Below, piece after piece: positions 13,401 to 24,700 of a stretch of 64,000 nucleotides of DNA (position 1 is the stretch's first letter; every line of letters begins with the position of its first letter). A program made the translations under genes and the position numbers. The DNA lies in NCBI GenBank assembly GCA_026182355.1, contig JAPFBL010000369.1, positions 124,001 through 188,000 on the forward strand. Reading direction: 5' to 3'. A model generated the notes under the pieces. It did no database searches. It had not been told where the DNA came from and worked only from the letters and a program-made list of their open reading frames with translations. The stretch comes from Hermatobates lingyangjiaoensis. Lineage: Eukaryota > Arthropoda > Insecta > Hemiptera > Hermatobatidae.

Positions 13401-16400
13401 TCACGCGGGAGGTGAATAAATCTGAGCACGTCGTCTCTCGGAGGAGGATGTTAAACTGTCGAGCCTATGCGATGTCAGATACTCGTTAAAGATCCCTACT
13501 CTAAATACACTTGAGTTAGGCATAATTTAGGACTCCCACTGTAGAATCAATCTTCATTGTGTGGTATCACAAAGGGCCAATGCTTGGCCTACGTGTGTTC
13601 CCTTGTGGAACTGCCACTGTAACCTAACCTAATCTATATATAGGCTATATACATGCACAAGATACGTGAGTCACGCGACACTTGTGTAGTTTGATATGTC
13701 CTATGTATGTATTTTGAGACTGTGCCATTACAACCTAACCTAACAAGCTGCACACTAGGGAAAGAAATTTAAAACAGATCCAAAAACTGAAAATATTAAA
13801 CAACACTGACTATAAACCTGCTCTGTTTACATCTACTTAAGATTTCAAATCTATGTATTTAGTTATGAAAGTATCACGACCGAACCACGACCTTTGCATT
13901 GGCAGTCCAGTACGCTACTCTCTGCGCCAAGAAGTCTTTGTTACAGTACAGTTCCAAAACCTGATATAAATGATAACAAGGTTTTGTATAAGTCAATTAA
14001 AGATGAAGCCTTGGACGTTGCACACAAGTGAAACAAGGAATACCTGTTAATTTCAGTTTATACTCGATCATTCAAATAAATATTAAAGAAAGCAGTGAGT
14101 AATATATTACTTCACAAATAATAGCATTAAAAAGAAGAATGAAAAATAAATTCTCTCAACTCGTCAGGTAAAATCTATTTCTGTTATAGAATGAACCAAA
14201 GAATTTTTTCAGGGAAAGGTATTTGTCCCATTTTTGGAATCTTATTGTTGTTTAGACGATGTTTTTTTTTAGTGCACGTATTCACTTTTCATTCTTAGTG
14301 ATATTCTCTACACCAGGAGTGTCAAAGTCAGAATGGACGGAGGGCCTCATAAAAAATTTAGCAACAAGCCGAGGGCCGGACTGATCAAATGTTTATTGAA
14401 GTTTTTTAAAAATAACCACATATAGTGTAGTGAACGAAATTGAACCTACTGAAAACCTAACAAATATATTGCAATATGATCGGATAAATGAAGCAATATT
14501 TTATGGCTTTGTCAGTCATTTTCAACAGCATAAAAGACAAATTTCCTTTATATATAAATCCCTATAACAAGGCCATTCAATGACTGAAGAGGTATTATTC
14601 AAGGCAGAATCAGTATATTTGCTTATTTAGACATACAGGTTTCCCAGCTAGCTCCGTGAACATGTACTTCGACTCCCACCTTGTTTGAAACCACCGGTTT
14701 TCTCAGTGCCCGCCTTCCGTTTTGCCATTTTTGAAAGGGTATATGAAAGTTAACTTTTCCTATTATGCTAATGACTGCTGATAAATTATGAAATGAAGCC
14801 ATGCTCGCTGCGTCGCCTTTGCATTGTGGAAAATGTACTCTACAGAAAGTTTTAGTTCATTTATGTAAAACAGTGTTTCAGCATGGTCCATTACATGTTG
14901 CTCTCAGTAGGGTCATTTATAGTTTATCTGCATCTACCTGAACATAATTGCATTACAAAGGAAGGTGATGGGTGACCCAACAGGTCACGAGTAGTCTAGA
15001 ATATAATACAATTTATAATGAACAACACAAAAAAAAAGGGGGGCAAGGCTAGCTCAGTGGTTACGTGCTCACCTCTGAACTGATAGGACCGGGGTTCAAT
15101 CCACACCTGGCCCTCGATTTATTCACGCAGGAGATGAATAAATCTGAGCACGTCTTTCCTCGGAGAAGAACGTTAAACCGTCGGTCCCGAGCCTGTACGA
15201 TGTCAGGTACTCGTTAAAGATCCCTACTCTAAATACATTTGAGTTAGGTAATATTTAGGACTCCCACTGTAGAATCAATCTTCATTGTGTGGTATCACAA
15301 AGGGCCAATGCTTGGCCTAAGTGTGTTCCCTTGTGGGACTGCCACTGCAACCTAACCTAACCTAACACACAAAAAAAAAGTCTAGACTAAATATTAACGT
15401 ACTATAGAATAATAGCCTAACCTCAACACAGTTTACTAGGGTTTGATCAGTGTTTCCCAAACTTTTTCGAGTGACCGCCCCCTTGGGTCCATAAACTCAA
15501 CACCCTTGAATAATAATCAGATTCCTAGACTAAATAACCAAATGAGTAACATTTTAATAATTAAAATAATTACTAATCGAATATTTATTTAGAATCCAAT
15601 AGATGTATTGTTTTATAGCATCTTTATGCAAAAGAATTAATACACAATAAAAGAAAACTTAGATGAGAATATACTTTTAACATAAAAATGAATTATCAAA
15701 ACAAATAATTTTAAGAATCTGTTTCCTAGAAGTTTACATGTCGTGTTTTCACTTAAATTTAGAAATTATATTGCATGAACATTTTTAATTTATGGAAATA
15801 GAATCCCCACTCCTTTTTGCACTACCGCCTCTTCGATATCAAAGCACCGCCCGCTTTGGGAAACACTGGGTTAGACCGACTGACTACTGTAGTACTGTAA
15901 TAGCCGATTTGAAAAGATTTGAATGAAATTGGAGTAGCGTAGATATATGAGAAGGGAGGATAGATAGACTATTCTCTGCCTCACCTTGCATTAAATCACA
16001 ATCATCAAATACTGTTAGTTTATGTTTATTATACATTAAAATACGTTATAATAATATTGTTTATGCATTATAAAGGTATAGTTATAGATGTGTTCTCTAA
16101 TTGGGGTTCGGTCAATTTTCCAGGATAAAAAATTAAACTCTCGTTTCCAACGTTTCGGTTTTATCTAAAACCTTTTTCATATGCAGAAGTAAGAGAATTT
16201 TTTAACTAAGAAAATGAAATTTACATTATTTAAAGCAGTGTTTCTTAACCTTTTTAGTGCAGTGGACCCCTTTAAAATTTTTAAATATGTCACGGACCCC
16301 TCTGTGAAAAAAATTTGTTTAAACGTCAATTATTACAAAATATATTCTATTTTATTATTTAAATATTTCTATTTCAATAATATAACTGTAGAGAGATATC

Positions 16401-19400
16401 TTTATGTTCCTGGATACAAAATAATAATTGTAATTTATTTTCAATATGAAGGCTGTTGCTGCTTTTCCTTGATTAGGAGATTGAATTGAGGGATGGTTTT
16501 CGACAAAGCAACGCACATTTCATGTTCGACAATCAGTCGATTTCGATGTTTTGTTTTTATTGTTACGGTTTTGGTTTTATTGTTAATTTTAAAAATTAGG
16601 AGCAGTCGGCGAACCCCCAAAATATGATCCATGGACCCCCGAGGGGTCCATGAACCACAGGTTAAGAATAAGAAACATTGATTTAAAGGAACAACAATGT
16701 TAACCGGACAAAAACCTTCGACTAGACTTTGTCGAAGTCTAGACTGCCTGTGAAAAAAGGTTTTTAATAAAACCGAAACGTTGGCAACGAGAAATTGATT
16801 TTTTATCCTGGAAAATTGACCGAACACCGATTAGAGAGAGAATACACCTATTCTATCAAACGGTCGATATATTATTGAATCTGGTATAGTTATAATTATA
16901 TTACGGCACTGTTTTCATGACCACAAACTATCAACAACCACTTTTTCTTTTTCTCAGAGTTTGGTCAGGGTAAATATATGGAATCACCTTTTTGCCAACG
17001 TTTCGTCTTTATTTCAAGACATCCTCAGGGCTATAAACTAACAAAAAAACAATAAACAATGGACATTTGTCATTTCTACTTTAGAAACTCATAAACAAAT
17101 TGAACCCAGCCTTCAGTAAGTTCTTTTTTCAATTTGTTTATGATGTTTTAAAGTAGAAATGACAAATGTCCATTGTTTATTGTTTTTTTTTTTTAGTTTA
17201 TAGCCCAGAGGATGTCTTGAAATAAAGACGAAACGTTCGCAAAAAGGTGATTCCATATATTTACCCTGACCAAACTCTGAGAAAAAGAAAAAGTGTTTGT
17301 TATAATTATAGTTATAAAGGTATAATCTGTCTCTCTCTTAAAGGTGACTTGCTTTAAATCACAATCATCAAATACTGTTAGTTTATATTTCTTAAACATT
17401 AAAATACGTTATAACAATATTGTTTATGCATAATAAAGGTATAGCTTGCTTAAGATAACAGAATTATCTAGGAAGTAGCCAATTCACTAGGCTACTAGCT
17501 ACTAGGTTCACTAGGCTAGTTATTTACTACGATTTTACTAGTTTACTAGGAGTAGCCTAGGGCTTCTTAAACTGTGGGTCGCGACCCCCCTGGGGGTCGC
17601 GAGACTACTGAAAGGGGGTCGCAAAGATCTGATACTTTTCAATCATTATAAATAAAATTTTAAAATTAGTATACACACTAAGTACAAATATAAATACAAA
17701 TAAAAATCATACAAAATACTATTGTAGTTTCCAATTATATATATGTGAAATGAATGGGTACGTATTCTTTAATCCTTATTTTATTTACATTGTAAAATAG
17801 TGCGATATTACATCTACATCTACGGTTAATATATATTTCATTATATGGAGGAGGGGGTCGTTTAAAATTTCCTAAGCTTGAAGGGGGTCGCTATATAAAA
17901 AAGTTTAAGAATCCCTGGCCTAGGGAACTCGGTCTCATTCTGCCCTCATTGTGAATTAACCAATTCCCGGATGATAATTAACGATATTCCGAAAAAAAAG
18001 TACAGAAATTTGAAAGTAAAATTAAAATAACTGGCTACGCAAATAAATATAAAAAATGTAATTGTTTTATAATAAAAAATTGTCATTTTGCATTATTAAA
18101 ATTGAAACTCGGGTTAAGAACAGTATTACAGGAATAAAATGTAAAAACAATTACGACCTTATAAATTCATTTTGGCTTAAAATTTTGCTAGCAATGTATG
18201 ATTTTAATTTTTTTTTTCTATTTTCTATTTTTATCCTAAAAATGCCCCCCGGTACGGACCACCTCCCTTGCTACGTCACTGACTATTATAACAAAGCAAG
18301 CTCCTTAAAACAAGTAATACAGAATATACGATTATATGACTAGAAACGTAAAAATTAATATTTAGTGTAAATCAATAAACTGAAAAACAATAAATAATAT
18401 ATTTAAATATAATATATATATATTCACTTAATAAACGTAAAGACTATCCAAACTGGACACAATAACCGTTCAAAATTGAGGATAGGTAACACACAAAGTA
18501 AAGAAACACACTTACAAACTCAAATTTTCGGGCAATCCGTCTTTAGGAGAAAAGATAAAGGGAGACCAAGCACGTTGTAGACACGGGTTACTAGCCGTTG
18601 CGTCTACAACGTGCTTGGTCTCCCTTTTTTCTTTTCTCCTTTAAGATGGATTACCCGAAAATTTGAGTTTGTGTGTTTCTTTACTTTGTGTGTTACCTAT
18701 CCTCAATTTTGAACTGTTAATATATTATTTATATATATAAATTTTATAATAATAATATTATAATAATTTTTTTGAATCATTGTATTATTTCTTATATTTC
18801 CTCTGTTTTTGTAGGCCTATAAACTTTATTTTAGAGGTCTCAAGAAAAAGAAGTTGAACTTGTTGCCATAGTTAACTTCGTTTTTTTTAAAAGTTTAAAT
18901 AATTTTTTTTCTGTTTTCGTATACTATGTTTCACTGCACGGATGTAATTTATTATTTTTTTCGTTTAAAATGTTCTTAAGAGATACCAAATATGTTGTAA
19001 AAAAAATGGTTGGCACGTTGAAAAAGTTTATGTCAGAGACTTGGCTGATTTTGACACGCACTCTCAAAAAGGTTGCCCACCCCTGCTCAAAAACTATCTT
19101 ATATCTCCGGCTTATTATATCTTATCTCCGGCCCTCACCAGTGGGTGAGAGCATTTATTGGCAAATCCTCCTATACTGGTACTCATTCTTAATGAGCCCT
19201 GACCCGGGGGAATGGGTACTTCCCTCCTTGGAGGGGGACGACCAAATCCACAAGGATAAGGGTAGTCCTTAAACTGTCAGCGTGTAGGTGCTGGTCAGCA
19301 CTGAGCAACTCTGTACAATATACAATATGCAGGAATGTGTGACTTTGGCCCATATAGTATTGAGATGTCCTATCTATGACCCTGAAAGGGAAGCCTTCTT

Positions 19401-21757
19401 ACCCCACAGCTTTTTCAATAAAGAATGACCGCATATAACCAACCTTGTCTCTCTCCTAGGAATTATGCATAAAAGACAAGCTGCAAATTTGTTATTATAT
19501 TAGGAATATACTTCAATTTTTTGTAAATATTTTAAAAATTAGAGCTTTTATTTTAAATGAGTAAAAAAAAAGCTTTTAAGAAAGGTTTCAATAACAGTAT
19601 ATTTCAGATTTTATTTGTTTTTTATGTATTTCGTTATTATTGATTAAATTATGGCTTGAAAATACTAGCATGTGAACTTTAAACTATGAAGCAATGTAAT
19701 ACTTCTTTGAATAAAGTTTATATTTTAAATACAAATATTATTCTATCTCTCTCTATCAATCCACAAGAGGTATTACACCATAAGTATGTACATTAATAAA
19801 ATGCATGACAGTAAAATTGAACTATACAATAATACATTTATATGACTCTGTTCCAAAAGTTACAGAGAAAGTTGAATTTTACTCTAGCTTTGTACATTTG
19901 TACAATGTATGTCAATAATGTTACAGAGAAATTAATTTTATGTTAATAAAAAATATTTATTAACATTGCTATAGCCACATAAATATACATATAATGATCA
20001 AAACCACAATATGAAATGGGAAAAGATTAAGATCTTTCAACCGTAACAAGTGATCTTCGTCAGAGTCAAAAACCCAACTTAAACACTAGATGCAGGATGA
20101 AACAACTGCATCTAGTTTTTCAGTTGGGTTTTTAACTCTGACGAAGACAGCTAGTTACGGTTGAAAGATCTTAGCCTTGTTTTCCCATTTCATATTATGG
20201 TTTGATCATTGTTTGTTATTTCACGTATTTATGTGAAATCTTTTTATAATAATTTTATAATTAATTCTTTGCAGTTAAAGTAATAAATGATCAAACCAAA
20301 ATATGAAATGGGAAAACAAGACTAAGATCTTTCAACCATAACAAGCGGTCTTCGTCAGAGTCAAAAACCTAACTTGTTGTTTTCCCATTTCATATTGTGG
20401 TTTGATCATTGATTGTTATTACACGTGATTATGTGAAATCTTTTTGTAGAATAATAAATGCCATTGACTGAGAAAAGGCGTTCTGTATTGGAGTTTGATC
20501 AAATAAAGTTAAGCAGGACTGTGCAGAGAGCATCTGGAGAGTTCTCTAAAGGGATACCAACGGGAATGCAGATTTGGTGCTGGCATAAAGAGTCCAAAGA
20601 GGAAGGCTATCTGTGCTGGAAAAAAGGATTCGGGCGACCAAAAACATCGGGGATAGAGAGAGAGAGAGAAAGGGGGAAGAGAGAAGAGGGAGAGAGAGAG
20701 AAGGGAGAGAAAGGGGGAAGAGAGAGAGAGAGAGAGAAGGGAGAGAGAAAGGGGAGACAGAGAGAGAGAGAGAGAAAGTGACAGAGAGAGATGGATGAGA
20801 GAGAGAAAGGGGGAAGAGAGAGAGAGAAGAGGGAGGAGAGAGAGAGGAAGAGATAGAGAAAGAAAAAGAAAGGAAAGAGAGAGAGAAATTGAAAGGGAGG
20901 AGAGAGAGGGGGGGAAGAGAAAAATAGAGAGAGAGAGAGAGAAAGGGGGAAGAGAGAGGGAAGGGAGAGAGGGGGGGAGAGAGAGTGACAGAGAGATAGA
21001 GATAAAGGGGGAAGAGAGAAGAGGGAGAGAGAGGGGGGAAGAGATAGTGACAGAGAGATAAATAGAGAGAGAGAGAAAGGGGGAAGAGAGAAGAGGGAGA
21101 GAGAGAGTGACAGAGAGATAAATAGAGAGAGAGAGAGAGGGAAGGGAGAGAGGGGGGGAGAGAGAGTGACAGAGAGATAGAGATAAAGGGGGAAGAGAGA
21201 AGAGGGAGAGAGAGAGAAGGGAGAGAAAGGGGGAAGAGAGAGAGAGAGAGAGAAGGGAGAGAGAAAGGGGAGACAGAGAGAGAGAGAGAAAGTGACAGAG
21301 AGAGATGGATGAGAGAGAGAAAGGGGGAAGAGAGAGAGAGAAGAGGGAGGAGAGAGAGAGGAAGAGATAGAGAAAGAAAAAGAAAGGAAAGAGAGAGAGA
21401 AATTGAAAGGGAGGAGAGAGAGGGGGGGAAGAGAAAAATAGAGAGAGAGAGAGAGAGAAAGGGGGAAGAGAGAAGAGGGAGAGAGAGGGAAGGGAGAGAG
21501 GGGGGGAGAGAGAGTGACAGAGAGATAGAGATAAAGGGGGAAGAGAGAAGAGGGAGAGAGAGGGGGGAAGAGATAGTGACAGAGAGATAAATAGAGAGAG
21601 AGAGAAAGGGGGAAGAGAGAAGAGGGAGAGAGAGAGTGACAGAGAGATAAATAGAGAGAGAGAGAGGGAAGGGAGAGAGGGGGGAGAGAGAGTGACAGAG
21701 AGATAGAGATAAAGGGGGAAGAGAGAAGAGGGAGAGAGAGAGAAGGGAGAGAAAGGG

Positions 21758-21792
<35 letters not shown>

Positions 21793-24700
21793 GAGAGAGA
21801 GGAGAAAGGGGGGGGGGAAAGAGAGAAAAATAGAGAGAAAGGGGGAAGAGAGAGATAAATAGAGAGAGAGAAAGAGAAAGGGAGGAGGAGAGAGAGAAAG
21901 GGGGGAGAAAGAGAGAGAAGGGAGAGTTCACCAAAGCTCTTGCGAAGTCCCTAAAAAAGGCCGTACGAAAAACAAGTCTGGAAACCCACATTCCTCCGAC
22001 AGTTTTGGCGCGTCTTGAGGAAACACAAATGAAACCTTGCAAGTGTCAGGTTGTTCAAATCATAACAGATAATGATAAAACGAATACGCAAACAATTCTA
22101 TGTTGAGATACTAAAGAAACCTGAGAAACACGGGTTTTTAGAAGGTCTTGTTTTCATTCATGACTCCACATTTCATAAAAATGGTAAATTCAATAAGCAC
22201 AATATCCTATTCTAACACGACTGATATGAAAATATAAAAAAATTACAAACTTTCCACACCTACAATATTATTGTTCACGCCTTGACTTCTGTTACACATA
22301 TTCCATGAAAATGGAAAACTTTATCAAATTAAGCAAATTATCTGCATTAGTCTTGTCGTTTTGACTATTCTAACACGACTACTATGAAAATAGAAAAAAA
22401 ATAACAAATTCACCACACCTAAAATATTATTGTTCACGCCTTGACTTCAGGTAAAGAAAATTCCCAAATGTTTGTGGACCATACGGATTCTTTCTTCTGC
22501 ACAGATAACCTTCCTCTTTGAACTTCTTATACCAGCTCCAAATCTACACTCCCGTTAGTAACTTATTAGAGAACTCTCTCACAAACTCACGCTGCACAGT
22601 CTCTTTTAACTGTGTTTGAGCAAACTCTAACATACAAAACGCCTTTTCTGTTCCAATGAATGACATTTTATTACTCTATCTGTAAAGAAAAAGAACATAA
22701 AGATAAAATTAATGGAATTGGAATTGTACTTTTTCTACACATGCTATAAATATTTGAAATAATATCAAAGAGATTTAACAAAGTTATTAAATTACGAAAT
22801 GATATCAGATTTTTTTTATACACCCTGTATAAAATATCAGGGTGGTTTGAAAAATCCAAATGTCAAAATAATATAACAGGGTGTTTCTATATTACATTAA
22901 TAATATAATATAGTATACAATATAACTACCTTATATAATTGTATGATATCAATAACGTTAAAAAAAGAAAAATTATATTATAGAACCGTATATATTTATA
23001 TAAAATTGAATTTTATTCAAATGGCAATAAAGTTTAATTGCATCATACGAATGTACATTTGTGCATTTATACAATTGTATTGATAAATAAGGTTAAAGAA
23101 AATTCATTAATGCTATATATTTTTATACAAGTGCACTTAGAATAAAGTTGCAATATACTATAGAATTGTACACTAAATAGTTCAACTTGTTTGAACTTTC
23201 AGAAAAAAAATATTTCTTAACATCGCTATAGCCACATAAATAGACATATAATGATCAAACCACAATATGAAATGGGAAAACAAGACTAAGATCTTTCAAC
23301 TGTAACAAGTGACCTTCGTCAGAGTCAAAAATCCAACTTAAACACTAGATGCAGGATGAAACAACTGCATCTAGTTTTTCAGCTTGGGTTTTTGACTCTG
23401 ACGAAGATTGCTTGTTATGGTTGAAAGATCTTAGTCTTGTTTTCCCATTTCATATTATGGTTTGATCATTGATTGTTATTTCACGTGTTTATGTGAAATC
23501 TTTTTATAAATACACATATATGCATCCTTTAATACGTTCTTCAAGTATATTAGAATCATTGTCATTTCATTGAAACCGGAAAAAAGGAGAAATTCTACTT
23601 TTACAAATCACACTTTGTTAAATTATAAGTAAAAAATGTTCTACCTAATGATTAACATTTCTTTAACTAATGTTATCATACATTGACATTGGAAGGAATT
23701 CAGATTTCAAAAGGGACTTTAATTCAAGAAATATAATATGGGAACATAAATGGAGAACTAAAACAATGAAAAATAAATCACTTGAAGTTTAAATAAGCTA
23801 AAGTACACAATTGTATATTTCAACTTATTTTACTGAGATCAAATATTAGTGTTATTAATTACTATAATACTATACTTATAACTATAAATAGATAATAACT
23901 ATTTATATTATAGTTATAATGTAACTAATTAAAATTTAATTACTTATAACTCTTTCTTTTATCGAGGTATGGTCTAGCTTCAATAATGCAACACCTTTAA
24001 ACCGACGTTTCGGCTATTATTTTAAGACATCTTCAGGGCTACATAAATACAGAATTTAATTACAATAGCATGAAAAGTAATTATATTACATTATTTAATT
24101 AATATACATAATTACCTTGGTATTTTTCTATTGTGAGGAAGTAATATATTAATTAAATAATATAATATAATTACTTTTCATGTTATTGTAATTAAATTTT
24201 GTATTGATAATAGCCCTTAAGATATCTACAAATATAGACGAAACGTCTGCTTTAAGGTTTTGTATTATTGAAGCTAGATCAAACTTTGATAAAAAAAAAA
24301 GAAAAATAGTGTTAAATATATGTGGCTGAGATAAGAAAAACATTCGATTACTTCTAACTATAGTTATATTAATAAATAGTTAAAGTATATAGTATTACCT
24401 GAATAATTCCAATTGTATAACATGGGAAATAATTGTTCATGTACAGAAGACAGTTATTGTTGATTTGAACGGATTCAAATATAAATCTTCAAGCATCTTA
24501 GATTATCTTACTATTCACAAACATTAACCAATCGTTAAGCTCTAAATTGAGTATCTGATAAGGTTTTAAGCCATATTTGTTTGTGGGATAACTACAGAAA
24601 AAGGGTGTTTCTTAAAAAGAAAGAAAATAATTCTTACAACTATAGTATTCATTTCTTATAATAGTAACAATGATATAAAAATATTAAAATACTTAGCAAA

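Noticed and set aside
20546..22042. 498-codon frame on the complement and several plus frames in the GA tract
   Set aside because: Translation of a simple purine/pyrimidine repeat (Ser/Leu/Phe/Pro or Arg/Glu/Gly only). No domain, and all frames are open because the repeat lacks stops.
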